Origin: Symbiodinium sp. CCMP2592
Lineage: Eukaryota > Sar > Dinophyceae > Suessiales > Symbiodiniaceae
DNA: 64,000 nucleotides
Assembly: GCA_905221615.1 (NCBI GenBank)
Contig: CAJNDT010004724.1
Span: 248,001 to 312,000, forward strand
Direction of reading: 5' to 3'
Shown: one piece after another, positions 28,831-41,100 of the stretch
Layout of the letters: every line of letters begins with the position of its first letter
How positions within the stretch are numbered: the stretch's first letter is position 1
Position numbers and translations under genes: made by a program
Notes under the pieces: generated by a model
What the model was told of the DNA's origin: nothing
Seen by the model: only the letters and a program-made list of their open reading frames with translations
Database searches by the model: none

Positions 28831-30840
28831 CCTGAATCTCGCGCGCGCGCGCGCGAAACGCACGGCGGGATTTTGTGCACTCCTCCATATGTGGCAGGTT
28901 CGTTCTCTGCCCGCAGATCCCGCCGACGCTGCCCGAGAGATGCTGACCAAGGCCTCCGTTACTAGCCCAGGGGATAGGGCGCAGTCCTTTCGGGAAGTAG
29001 TCCCGTGTTGGCATGTCCACTGATGCACCTGCTCGCCTGCTCCTAGCATGGATGCTGTCTTGCCTGAAATTCTCGTACGCAGGCGGAGATCAAAACGTAC
29101 AAGGCCACGAGGCCGCTCAGCTGCCTCTGGGCTTCAGGGTCGCGATTTCTAAATTCCTTCGTCTTGAAGTGCACTTGTCTTGGCTGACCTGTGCCCTGGA
29201 GCCATGCACCCGAACTTCAATAGTCTATATAAGTCTAAGTCTAAGCGCCCTCCAGCAACTTGTAAAGAACACTCTGCAATGTCCTGCAGGACCGCAATCC
29301 GAAAACTACGGACCCTACGCGGGACCAGAGAGGGGTTCAGATTTCCCAGTCTTTCACTTTCCAGCCAAGGCGACAGACTCGCATGCGGAAGGCCAGATGA
29401 GCTCCCAGTTTCCGAGATGCTGGGGGTAGTGCCAGAATGGTGCCGAAAGGCTTGTGGTAGATCGGTGGTCTTCTGTTACCGGCTGCAGTTCCAGGTCAGG
29501 TGCAGAGGATCTAGTGACTCTATTGCGAAGAGGTTTGCCAGTCACCTCGGGTCTGCTGAGTCAGCCCAGCTGAACCTGCATGCTGTGAATCGATCTGCTT
29601 TTCGGGGTTCATGCTTCCGATCCCTTTGCAGGCCACCAATGCTTACTGCGCATTCAACGTGCTGGAGGCCTCAATGCTCGGGGTGTGCAGCTCTGAAGTC
29701 CCAAGTTGGGACTCCTCGGGACCCAGAAGGATACAGAGGAAGAGAGGAGCCGGGACAGGGTCATTCAGAGATATGAAGCCTCGTTCTATCAGAGCTTCCC
29801 AAAGCCGAAGAGGCCTTCGTCTCCGTGGTCGGCATGGGTGGGGGCCTCGGGAAGGCACGCGTGGAAGTTCAGGACGCACAAAAAGTTTCCCAAAACGCGG
29901 ATGGGTTTAGGGGCTCGGATTTTGCAGCAGGAAAAAGGCTTCTTACATGACATTATGTGACATTTTAGACGGATGTTCAAAGTCATGGCAGTATACTCCC
30001 GAGATGGCGCCACCAATGAACACAATTTGCACATGACGACATAGTGCATGTTATTAATGTGGAGAGCTGAGGCGATGATATCAACGCTATCATCAGGCGC
30101 CATCTTAGCAGCAGATGTCGCAATCGACTGTTTCAGGGTCTCTTGCTGAGACTGCAAGTGAGGCTTTCATCTTTTTGATGCTTTCATGTCTGGGAACTGC
30201 TGAGCTTGACTCTGTCGAACCGCTCAACACCAGTCGAAATTTCCGACGGCTCACCCGGAAGACACAATCAACACACGATGAAATGACGACAACGGCTGAT
30301 CGACATGCCGTTGTAAGCAGGCAGATAGGTCGCGGAGGGAAAGGCTGAAGATCGTGAAATGTTGAGCATATCATGTGTTGTCGTAGATAATTGCCAGCGT
30401 TGTCAACTAGTCCCGTGTTGTCGAGTAGGCCAGGAATCCACCGAAAGATGACGAGCAGAGACTGTGTCCTAAACTCGAATCTTTTTCTGAGAGCCTGGGC
30501 TTCGAAAGTTGGCGCTGCCAGGACCTGCCCTGCTCCTCGCGATGGTGAATCAGAGCTTGCTTGCCAGGTGCAAACGGGTTGCGGGGGCGATGCTATGTCG
30601 AGGTTTTCGGCTGCTATGGAGATTTTGCAGCTGACAACTTGTTTATCCTGCATGTGACTCCGGAACGCGTTTGTTCCGAACTGATCCAACAATCGCAGGA
30701 GCAAGTTGTGTCCGAACTGATCCGAGAGCCTCGAGTGAAGGTCAAGAGCGAGCCTCAAGTTGGAAGGATAGTGTTGACGGGTTTGAAGATAAAACAATGC
30801 CAAAAGGTGCGAGTGCAGTTTCGGGCATTTCCAACGATCC
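28831..30840. other. No gene identified; mixed spacer
   Basis: A GC dinucleotide tract lies at 28841-28856. Short open frames on both strands lack motifs. The sequence just upstream of 30841 may be the leader of the next gene. Confidence 0.35.
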
Positions 30841-30924
30841 TTGCAGCCTCACACTGAAAACCGGGTTGACTTTGTGAGATGCTTTGCCGACACGGACATC
30901 ACGACACCGCCAGCGGCAGCACCA

Positions 30925-30963
30925 CTGCCACCACCACCACCACCACCACCACCACCACCACCA
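30925..30963 (+). repeat. (CCA)n microsatellite
   Basis: About 13 CCA units. In one frame they read as polyproline continuing into a P/T/A-rich stretch (PTAAPTSSACTAPTALPIPT) that could be a stalk in the first exon of the following gene. Confidence 0.85.
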
Positions 30964-31178
30964 CGGCTGCCCACCGCCGCTCCCACCTCGTCTGCATGCA
31001 CTGCGCCCACTGCCCTACCTATACCTACCGTGGCCACGACCATGACCACAACTTTCAGCAACACCACTTCCGTTGCCCATGGCAGTGGGGCAGCCAGCAT
31101 ACACTCGGTCTTGCAGTTGAGGTTCTTGACGGCTAGAGGGCTGGGTGAGTCCATGGGCGTGCATGGCATGCCTGCCAG

Positions 31179-32180
31179 GTGAACGGCGCCATTTTGGTGA
31201 CCTGGGTCGCTAATGCGGCAGCCAAGCTGTCGTACGCTGCTACGAACTGTGCGCTGAACCTCAACGTGGATGCTGTATGCTCCGTCGGCGTTACCGGCCT
31301 CGTCTCTGTGATGGGCGAGCTGGCAGCGACTGCTTCCCTGGCGGCGGCCACGTGCACAGGGGTGCCGCCGCAGTTGACCACCACCAAGATCAGCGTGCTC
31401 GGAGACCAGACTGTACGTGATGGCCGACGACTGCTCATTGGACAGGGTCCAATCGGAGTAGGCGTGCAATGCGGGGTTGACGTCGGCATGGTGGTTGCCA
31501 ACCTCGCTAACATGGGTATCTCCATCAACTCGGCTGTGAACAGTGGTCAATGCGGCCGTGTTAGCCTCGACGGGCCAATTAACAAGGTAGCCTGCTTAGT
31601 CTATGCACTTGCGCAAAGCATATAAACGTATAACATTGCGAAGTATCCTCAGTTTACCAAGGTTACTGGCATTTTTAGCGCATTGTGCACGGTGGACATT
31701 GGCGGCGCGATCGCCTACATGAGCCAAGTCGTGACGTTCATCAATCTCATTGTGGTTCACTGCCAGGACTTCCTGGATGTCAGTGCACTCTGTGGAGCAA
31801 GCATCTCAGGCATCATCACGGCCGCTGCGGCCATGGCTCCTTATGGCGCTGCCGTGCACGCTGCCTGTGCCGAGGGTGACGTCCTGAAGAACCCCAAGAA
31901 GCAGGAAATCATCAACGGCCTGTACACGGTGCCCACCTTCCCCCGCCGGTTGGAGGAGGTGCAGAAGGTGCAGGAGATGAAGGATGCCATGGCCAATCTG
32001 AAGGACCTGCGCCAAAAGTTGGAGGCCAAGATCGGCTTCAACGCCTCGGTGCCGACCATGTATTCCGAAGCGAACATGGAGCAGATGATCCAACTCATGA
32101 ACGATGGAATTGCTGGCGATGCGGAGACGTCGTCTATGCGTGGGTCTTCGGAGTTCACGAAGGAGGAGTGTGAAGAGTAA
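31179..32180 (+). CDS. Cysteine-spaced helical-repeat protein, host gene (5' end uncertain)
   Basis: Two exons fit: 31179-31586 and 31662-32180, joined in phase 0 across a 75-bp GT-AG intron with AAGGT at both borders; 308 codons. Exon 1 opens right after CTGCCAG. The protein repeats units of about 45 residues built as Cys, alternating Ala/Ile/Val helix, Cys (VNGAILVTWVANAAAKLSYA then C; VCSVGVTGLVSVMGEL; CGASISGIITAAAAMA), and ends in a charged coiled coil (VQKVQEMKDAMANLKDLRQK) and EECEE. As I recall, dinoflagellates carry families of such cysteine-bracketed helix repeats of unknown role. A secretory or luminal place is plausible from the paired cysteines. A GC-AG intron at 31132-31178 could link it to the P/T-rich frame upstream, which would hold the true start. 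Confidence 0.6.
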
Positions 32181-35100
32181 GCGAATCATAGAATCATAGC
32201 AAAAGAGCTTCAACCGAATGAACGTTGGCAATGACTGCGTTCATAATTCAGCTTGAGGGCCTGCGATGTGAGAGATACCGATCTCAGTCCAGGTTCCTCT
32301 GGTTCAGTGACGATGACTCACATCCGTACATATACCATTGAATCGAAGAAATCCTGGTGGAAAGAATCAACTTGGAAAGGGTCATCGTGAAGTTGGAGCT
32401 TGCATCATTGTTTCCGAAGTTTCGCAGTTTTGTGCGGGTGGTCCACCCATGCACGGCAGCATGCTGCTGAGGGCCGGGTGCTCACCACGCGCTCTGACAG
32501 AGCTCATCCTCCTGTCTTCCAGGGTAGGTGTGACTGGAAGGTGTTGTGATCGGCAACTGCGGCACATCCACACTGCCGCAGCATAGACTGGAGGACAAGC
32601 TGCTTTGTATTCCCGCATGGCCTCACCAGTGGGCTAGGCAGGGAGTATCCTGGAATCATACGATGAGAGGATCAGATACGTCAGATCAGTAGCGGCGACA
32701 ACCTCTTGCCTCTCATACCCTTTCTCTGCATCCGTACGTCAGAAAAGGAGACGATCAGTCTCACCTTAGTCTTGCTCCTGAACTGCAGAAGCTTCTGTCG
32801 CTCTATCCGCTGTCAGAGTTGTTCTCGGAACGCAGATCGCCAGTGTGCCATGTGCCCATGCGCATCTGGCTCAAGGCACGGAACCCCTTGTGCCGAAGAT
32901 ATCATGAACCGATAGCTGATCCATTTCTACGTTGGTGTGTTGAAGCTTGACTGGACTGGCCAGCAGGCTGCTTCTTGGGTGTCTTTTCTTGTGTGACACG
33001 GTGGACTCAGGAATTGAGTGCTCGGTCCTCGCAGGTGCAGTTTTGTGTTGCCGACTAATGTGCACGCACATGGCGAATGATGTACGCAGGCGGCAGCATG
33101 CACAACGGCTATGCTCTGCCGTTGTTGATGCATGGGGCTTGGATTATGGCGTTGGCAGTTCGACAAAGGATTTTGCATCCTGGAGTGGTGTTGCTGTGCA
33201 ATAGGTGGGTAGCTTGCGCATGAAAGGATATGCATCGAGCTCACCTCTTGTGACAAGGACACCGCATGCTGAATTCCTGTCGACGTTTCTGATCTTTGTC
33301 TGACAGTGACAAATGCAGGCGGTGAGGTCGCCAGCATTTGCCTTGGTGGACGACGATCCGTGCCTGCGTCGTGGCCTTGGCTTCTTTGCCGTGTGGCTCT
33401 GTGTTCGCCGTTAAGTCAATCTTGGAGTCAGCGACAGAGCTGCGGAGGTGACCCCGACAGTCAGGACTTCCAGTGTGGCCCCGCACCTACAGACCGAAGT
33501 GCAGCGCAGGCCGGTGCAAGAGTTGTGAGCAGGCACAGCGCTTCTACAAAGTGGAAACCGGCGCCTGCCGCCTCGGAAGGCAGTCCTGGATGCAAAAGTC
33601 AGTTGGCACGTAAGTGAGGAAATGCCGTTTGCCAGGCGGCATACCACTCCGAAGCCTCCAAAGTTGGCAACAAGGCGGACAGAACCCGGTAGAGTCAGAC
33701 GCATGAGCCTGGTCGCTCACCGCCATCGGCATCAGCCCCGTACCTTAGACATACCTTGGACCTTGCTGATTCTGAAAAGAAAAGGCACCGGTCCTCGAGG
33801 ACTTGTTGGAAGTGGCCGGCAAGGTGCTTCGGCCGGGATTATTGACGTGCAGGTGTCCTGTCCCGAACCTCCTGTATGTTGACTGTACCTGTTGAAACTG
33901 TCGGAGAATTGGCAATAGTTGGCAAGTGTTGCATTGTTTGACAGGCCAGCTACAATGCGAGCTTCATAGCGCAGCTGGAAAGCTTGGCCGTGGCCTGACG
34001 GTTCAGGGCGAGAATAGGAACCCGAAAGCGCTTTGAGCTGACAGGTCTCAGATCCGAGTCTCGGAGCCAAGGGAGTCCACGGAAGCCTTCGCTTCTTGCA
34101 AGAGGAGCCTGAAGGGCCTGGATGTTCCGATGCTTCAAGAGGGAGATCCGCGAAAGAAACATCTCTGGAGGAGCATTCGATCAGGCTCTCTACTTGCGAT
34201 GCCGAGCTTCGGTTGCGAGTCTTGGTACGAAATTGATCCCCCTCTTGTGGATGCGCAGATGGCTTGATCTGGTAACTCACTAGTGTTCGTAGACACTCCG
34301 TGATGACTGTGCCTCGACCCTGCTGTTGACAGTTCAGCTGCCGGTCTTGGATTTCTTGGTGCTCCACGGCTCCAGGAATTGAGAGCGAGCTGAAGCTCAC
34401 TGACCTCTACAACCAGTGGCTGCGTTTGGACAAGGCCAGTGGCTCAGGGTCCCAGTTCCGTGGTTGCCAAGATGGTTCCTTCGCAGCAACCGAAAACCGA
34501 TGTATATAGGTTTGACAGCAATCACTTCTTGAAGTTCTGATCCTACACCGCAATCTCAGAGGCCTGTCAAGCAGACGAGCATCTCCTTCGACACGAGCTT
34601 GACTTGTGTCCCAGACTGAGCTGTCGGGTCTGTCGCATGCCACTGCCTCAACAGCGGGTAATAGTCGCGCGATCCGGCCTTTCCAGTTCATCCCATGGCG
34701 ATACCCAATCCTGGAAACTTCCTCAACTCAAAGCTTTGTGTTCCGTGTTACCTTCGAGAGACTCAGTGAGCTCAGAGAGACCCAGTTAACGTGATTGCGA
34801 GAATGAGTCTCAGTCAAAATCCAGAGTTCGTTTGATTCATGGAAATCAAGCCGGAGCTTCTTATTTTACTCAGACCCGGCTGTGACTGCCATGTGAGCAC
34901 CAGGTTTGGAACCGTCAATAGCCTATATTACTCACGTCCAACGCGAGTCGTGACACCGTTCGGGATCTGATTTTGCCGAAAACGGAAGAAAGGGGAACAA
35001 CAAAGCAGTACTCGTTGTTGCGATGATGTGCTGCATCTGTGTGAGCTGAGCAATTTTCCAGGTCTGCAAGCGCGATCGGTGGCCTGGATCTGAGTTCCTA

Positions 35101-35802
35101 GTGCCCGAGCTGCGAGGGGTTCCCTGATTTCTCCGAGGACAAGCGGGAGAATCAGACGTCGGGCTGTGCGGAGCATAGCAGGCTTCGGTTCATTCTTGCA
35201 CTGTCATGCGTGTTGGTAATAGGACCTTGCCTGACCCTCGAGGCTGATGCAGAAAAAAGTGAAGGAGTGCTCTTCCATCCGAGCGGCAACGCGGTCAACC
35301 GGATGCGCACGTGCTTCTCAGGCTTGACCTTGTTCTTCTGCCACAGTTTGGGTAGAACATGCCTCCGACCAGGCTGCCCAATCCTGCAGCTCGTACAGTC
35401 TCTGCCGCACACGCATGTCTGCGGCAGCTCGCTTGGAAGACTCGCTGCCCGTGGTAGGGTGGGGCCGGGCCGGGATAAGGAAGCATTGAAAGCTTTGAAG
35501 TAGTTTCCGTTGAACGTTGCTTGAGGCTTTGGCACAAGCAGGAACAGCAGCTAAAGCGGTCGTCGCTGGACCGCACCAGGCCTGGCTGCCCGCCTTCGCC
35601 CCTTCCGAGAGGCTTCACTTGATAGTTCCGTTTGAGTCGCGGATGAGCGACGCATGTTTGGTCCAAGCCCTTATGTGTGCCATCAGATACAGCACCTGCA
35701 GCACCTTCAGCATCCCATCATCCCAGCAGCAAGGCAGCCCCCCACCCCCTTATTTCAGTTGTGTCCCAGCTGAGAGACGTGGGGACCTCTCGTTGCCCCA
35801 AA
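32181..35802. other. No gene recognised
   Basis: Open frames are short on both strands. I see no family motif and no consistent exon chain. Confidence 0.4.
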
Positions 35803-37480
35803 ATGGCGGCCGCGGCGGTGAGCGACGAGGTGGAGGCCGAGCTTCCCTTGCCGGCCGTGGCGCTGCAGGAGGAAAGCCTGCCCAGGGCCCAGGGGCCCAG
35901 CTCTGACTTTGTGCAGGTCCCGCTGGAAATAGAAAAATTCTTCAGACGAGGTTCGATGTCACTGATGAGACGGTGGATGCGGTCCTGCTGTTCTTGGGTT
36001 TGGACAACGCAGGCCTTTCCATTCGATCCCTGTTTGGGGGTCTTGATGTGTGTCTGACTCCTTGATGGCGCCGCCATTGGTAGCTTGAGTCCAGCTGTCG
36101 ATGCCGACGTGTGGATGTCTTCAGCTCAATATGTATCGGCGTTTCAGCTTGTCGCGAAGGCAAGACGACTTTGCTACAGATGCTGAAAAACGACACTTGC
36201 ATGCAAAGGTACAATTCCTTGCGAAGCGCTGCTTCAACTTCATGTGTCGGAGGTGTAAGTCGCGAACCTGATTCAGTCTCGGGTCGTAGTCCGTTCTGCA
36301 CGTCGCCGTGAAGGTTGTGCGGCTGGCCGTCGCATGCTAGCCAGCTTATGGTGCCTGCGCGTCCATCCCGATCCGATGCACTTGCCGGCCTCGGTGCAGC
36401 TGATGCCCGCGATGCTCCGCATGCTCGCCTGACCTGCTTGGCCAAGTCGGCTTTCGGTCGCTGGTGGCCCGGCTGATGCTCGGGATGCTCACCGTGGTCA
36501 AGCCTCGCCGAGTGTAGTTGCGGTCGCAATTGATGATGGGTCCTATAATATTATTAGGCTCAGTTGCTTCATCTCAGGATCGCATGGTGGCGCAAGTCCC
36601 GACTCTCCACCCACAAAGCGAGGAGCTAATCATCGACAAGGCCTGGGTAACTCAACTTTCCTTGAAATTCTGCCACACTCACTTTGAGTCAAGTTTGAGT
36701 AACAGCCGACCTGGCGGCTGTGGCCGTGTTGTCTCGGAACAGCTTTGGACGGCACTTGCTCCTGTTCGCATCGGAACAGACACAAAGCCTGCGAAGAAGC
36801 CTCTCATGTATCTTGCGACGAAGGAAGACTCATTGAGGAGTCCATGAAATGCGGCCCCTGCCAGGTCCGGTACAAAGCCTTCGACCTTGCCGGCCACGAG
36901 ATCGGCAGGCGGTTGTGGCAGGACGCCAGTCCCAAAAGAGCCTTCTGCTTGCGGTCCCCCGCCAAGACACAGTAGGATCAGCTACAATCGAGTGTTTTCA
37001 GGACTACTTCCCAGTTGCCAGTGCCATTGTGTTCCTGGTGGATTCCGCAGATAGAAGCAGGCATCTTGCTCGTCGGTGATGTGGGGAGAAATGCCTCGTG
37101 TATCGTAAGAACTCGGCTGTGTTTTGGAGGTTCCCAGAAGCAGCGGAGGAGTTGAAGCACCTCCTCAAGGCGAGGGGTCGGGTCAGGGTCGGGCCCGATG
37201 TCAGAGTCTTCACGTCTCTGAGGAGCCGGCTCTGAGTGCTGTGCCGATTGCAGTGCTGGCACAGAAGGCCGGACAGACTCCTTCTTTTGTCTTGTCGTGT
37301 CTGGGGAGCTGGTCCGAGGTGGACCTGCCCGGCGCGGCATCGAAGGAAGAATTTTCTGGTGCCGTCCCTACTACAAGAAATTTCATTACACAACAGCATG
37401 AACACGTTACGCTTTCCGAGGTGCCCTGGGCGTCCCAAAATCCTCGGATCGCAACATCGAGGTGTTCATGTGTATCTCAG
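35803..37480 (+). CDS. SAR1/ARF-family small GTPase, many introns
   Basis: Reading through introns restores a SAR1-like chain. VDAVLLFLGLDNAG (exon to 36012); KTTLLQMLKN (36160-36191), G1 motif GLDNAGKT; DRMVAQVPTLHPQSEELIID (36578-36640), the SAR1 switch-I phrase PTLHPxSEEL; VRYKAFDLAGHEIGRRLWQ (36865-36921), G3 DxxG; DYFPVASAIVFLVDSADRS (37002-37060); FPEAAEELKHLLK (37130-37169); EPALSAVPIAVLAQK (37223-37267); VDLPGAASKEEF (from 37319); NIEVFMCIS (about 37456). All joins keep phase, with GC-AG or GA-AG introns of 51-386 bp. SAR1 starts COPII coat assembly at the ER. The G4 motif is AQKVD instead of NKxD. The N-terminal exon from the ATG at 35803 (MAAAAVSDEVEAELP) and the last exon after 37480 are uncertain. 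Confidence 0.85.
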
Positions 37481-37690
37481 CAGCACCAACGAGCATCAAC
37501 TATGCCCCAGTTCTTGGCACTGTGTCAGTGAGCCGGAGCAACACTGTGGCCCAAAGAAAGGCAGTGTGATGGAGCGAAAGGGTGCCCATCTCAGCAACAC
37601 CAAGCACTGGTGCGATGGTGGTTGAGTCCGGCAAGATTTGTGCTGCTATGCAGGCAGATTCCACATATTTCCATGGTCCATCATGTGCTT

Positions 37691-37711
37691 CGCATAGCCA
37701 TTTTGGCCCAG
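37691..37711 (+). other. Possible spliced-leader relict
   Basis: GCATAGCCATTTTGGCCCAG shares TAGCCATTTTGGC with the conserved dinoflagellate spliced leader, with differences at both ends. It could be a degraded relic of a retroposed mRNA, or chance. Confidence 0.25.
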
Positions 37712-38106
37712 TCAATCACGCCGTACTAGTACATGTTTTGCTTCGGCGTTTCGCGCCGTCTTCAGTTATCGTACCAGAACTAGAGCTACTTGCGACTTGG
37801 CTGTCCCAATTAACGACCGTTTCGGCCGTTAGACCTTGAAGAGAGGAGACGTCCTTCACATGCTGTCTCTTTATCTGTCTCCGTGTCCCTGGCCTCTTGT
37901 TGCACTTGTCTGTTTCTGCAAGAACTCTTGCTCTCTCTCCCTTCCTATGCGTGCAGTCTCCGTCCGCCTTATCTGATCGGTCTTTTCTTTATCTTGCCAA
38001 CAACTTTTTCCAGCCGTTTACTTCTGTCCGAGCAATGACTAGAAGAAGAAGCCGTACTGGCAGTGGTCGTCGTCTTCCTCGTCCTCGTCTTCGTCGTCGT
38101 CGTCGT

Positions 38107-38330
38107 CAGAAACAGTAGCGATTGCAGCGGCAGTGGGCAGTAGGCAGTAGGCAGTAGGTAGTGGGCAGTGAGCAGTACGCAGTCGGCAATAGGCAGTGTG
38201 CAGGAGGTAGTAGGCAGTGCGCAGTAGCAGCAGTAGCAGCAGTAGCAGCAGCAGCTGAAGCGGCAGAGGCAGTGGCAATTGGAGCGGTGCAGGAGCAGGA
38301 AGCAGGAGCAGGAGCAGCTGCAGTAGCAGG
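38107..38330. repeat. CAGTAGG / AGCAGTAGC degenerate repeat
   Basis: About 200 bp of imperfect CAGTAGG and GCAGTAGCA units, 100 bp upstream of the transporter start. Confidence 0.8.
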
Positions 38331-38431
38331 ACTAATCGAAGGTAGCCATAAGACTCGTTGCACATTGAGTATTTCAGCCGATGTGTTGAACCCTGTTTAG
38401 AGTTGCGAGTGCACCCAGGCATCTGCACAGC

Positions 38432-39630
38432 ATGTCGAGCACAGACATTGCCGAGTTCGCGCGCAAAGCTTCGGAAGTGATGGTTATTGGTGGGGCCTAC
38501 ATATCTGCTCCTTGGCCTTAGGAAAAAGAGCTCGGTTGGAGACTGCGCTGGCCTTGGCAAACGCAGCATTTAGATGTCTTGGATGCGTCTGAGGTTTCGG
38601 CAGGACTGATTACGTTCAACAAGTACTTGATGCATGAAGGTCGTTTTCCTCACGCTCTGCACCTCACTGCAGTGCACATGGCTATGACAACCATGCTTTC
38701 CGTGATGCTGTACGGTGCTGCGCCGTCCATCTACCCTTCGATGAACAAGGCCATCGAGAATCGAGGCTTGTTGATGCGATATCTGGTCCCACTTGGCGTC
38801 TTGTTCGCCGTCGCGTTGGCCTGCTCCAACCAGGCATATTTCTACTCTAGCGTTGCCTTCCTGCAGTTCTGCAAGCAGGGCAATATTGCTTTTATTTTCT
38901 TCGCATCTTGCGTGCTCGGGCTACAGACATTCAGCTGGCAGAAGCTGATGGTTCTGTCCATCGTCGTCACCGGCTGCTGCATCTGTGCTCACGGAGAGAT
39001 CAAATTCCAGATGCTGGGTCTGGTCTTTCAGTTGTCATCGCAAGTCGCAGAATCTTCCAAAAACCTGCTGGGTGAAATCGTTCTCACCGGTGCAGGCCTC
39101 AAACTTGATGTCCTGACATTCGTCCTGTTTCAAGCACCATTCTCTTTGGTTCCGCTTATGGCCGGAGTCATTTCTACCTGGTCACCGGAAGTCTTTAACG
39201 ACTTCGTGAACATGTGGTGGGTCGTCCTTCTGAATGCTGCAGTAGCTTTCTGCCTCAACGTGCTCATCGCCCTGACCCTCAAAAGACTTTCAGCCCTCGC
39301 CTTCGTGATCATTGGTGTTGTGAAGGCAGATGGTTTGTCGGTTGTTGTCCTGAGTGTGCGTTGCCGTCTGCATTCGTGCGACCAGGATGTCACCATCGTG
39401 GCCAGTTCCAGCTTGGTGTTCGGTGATCCGATTTCCCACCAGCAGTACATCGGCTTCACTGCCTGCTCCCTACCTTTCTCAGGGTCGCTGAACAGCAGAG
39501 ACAGAGTCAGAACGTGCTGCAGGTCACCATCTGTGGCATCGCCTTGTGGAGCCATCTGAAGCTCAGGGAGCAGTGTGCTCAGGACGCTTCCGACGCTCGT
39601 GGAACTTCACTCACTTTTCACTTCCACTGA
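38432..39630 (+). CDS. Triose-phosphate-transporter-family (SLC35-like) membrane transporter
   Basis: Four exons, 38432-38506, 38594-39325, 39386-39460 and 39523-39630, join in phase 0 into 329 residues, normal for the family. Introns of 87, 60 and 62 bp are all GC-AG followed by an exonic G. The joins restore family phrases: [36 protein letters not shown] then VFGDPIS, and [21 protein letters not shown]. About nine to ten hydrophobic helices are seen ([60 protein letters not shown]). The family exchanges phosphorylated sugars or nucleotide sugars across plastid or Golgi membranes. The substrate cannot be told, and no plastid-targeting extension is visible. The start [20 protein letters not shown] follows a CAG acceptor. 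If the 60-bp second intron is retained, the frame stays open. Confidence 0.92.
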
Positions 39631-41100
39631 CTTGGAATCCTGCGGAAGGACAAGCCGTCTGAGACGACACCCCTCGCACCCGCGGAGAAGAAGAAGTCGG
39701 CGGCTTCCTCGGCTCCAGGGATGAGACCTTGCTTGGGGCAAGTCGAGTTGTGCCGGGGTCTGTTGTTGCGGATGCTGGCTGTTCGGGGCTTGGGTCACAT
39801 GGGAAGCAGCACAGGGGCGAGGGTCAGGTTCTGATGGGGTCCCTGCAGCTAGTGTGGCATCTTGGTTTGTATGCTGCTGTCTGCTGCAGTGTTTATGCAC
39901 AAGCCAAGCGTTGCCCAGTTCTTGGTATTCCCTCGTTTTCAGAGACGTCTCAAGCCAGCCTTGAGGTTGAAAGTGCTTGAACAAGCCTGGCAGCCCGCAG
40001 CCGCGGATCCCAGCTGCAGCGGAAACATGCTGCGCGAAAAAGCTTCGTCTGTGGTGCAAAGTCAGCGGCATGCTTTCAGCGGATAGGAGTGGCACATAGG
40101 GGCCTTCATTGCATCAACAAGGTTATGCCGAGGTCATGCGGTGGATCCAGGACTCGATGGTTTGTGCAGAATGCGCTTGTCATGACTGGGCCGCCAAATC
40201 GCTGGTCTTGTTGGTTCACAACTGTCATCAGCTGTCCTTGGCTAGAGTGTCGGCAACTAATCCCGGCAGGAGCAGCTCTTGGCGACCCATATCACTGTGC
40301 CCAAAATTCAAGGTGAGCCAGCAGGAGTGCTTTGAGCACAATTAGATGGCAGCCAGGGACGGTGGGCTGGGATGGTCGGAGTTTCAGGAGCAGAGCCCGT
40401 GATGGATGATGACTTCGTTTGATGTCATCCTTTGCGCACGTGGCCGGCTGGGGGTACCTTGGAGAGAAGAGCAGTGCAGTGGAGGTTTTCTGCAGATCGG
40501 ATCTAGTGTTTGGGGGTGTTTGGTTCCAGGATCAGCTGTGAGACTCGCTTGGCGCACGCTCCAAGGCCACTGTCATGTGAGGAGCAAAGGACTACTCCGC
40601 TCGAGCACCAGTAGCCTGGCAATGTCAAATGCGACTGCCACAGTCTCCTTGTGCTGATGCTAGAAGTGCCGGTGCATGATTTTCCACACTGCTCTGGCAC
40701 TGTACATACCTCACGTGCAGCTGAGGGCTACAAGCGGCGTTTGTCAGGTTTCTTCAATCTGTCTTCCGAACCCGTCCAATCCAATGTGGTTTTATTGCGT
40801 CTGTCAGTCGCGCTGGCTTGCGACAGCGACTTCCAAGTGCCTTCGGGACCGCTTGAGCTACGACCTCGGATTCAGAGAAGGTTGGAGGCCATCAACTTAC
40901 ATGGTGTCAGATGTCTCTTCACAGGTGATAAAAGCTTCAACCACTCCAGCGCGTTGCATCCTCAGCGACCAGTATAGTCTCTGACAGGTTTCTCCAGGCC
41001 TGAGTCTGAAAGCGGCTTCGAATGCCCAAGCAGCTGCATTGTCCACACAGGCAGATGAATAACTACAGGGTTTTTTCAAAGGACACGGGTACCTATAATA
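39631..41100. other. No identified gene; possible exon near 40139-40280
   Basis: VMRWIQDSMVCAECACHDWA (about 40131-40190) reads as protein behind GCCGAG and could be an exon. Nothing else is convincing. Confidence 0.3.

Noticed and set aside
30849..31550. 233-residue minus-strand frame ending in poly-Gly
   Set aside because: Antisense of the cysteine-repeat gene and the CCA microsatellite.
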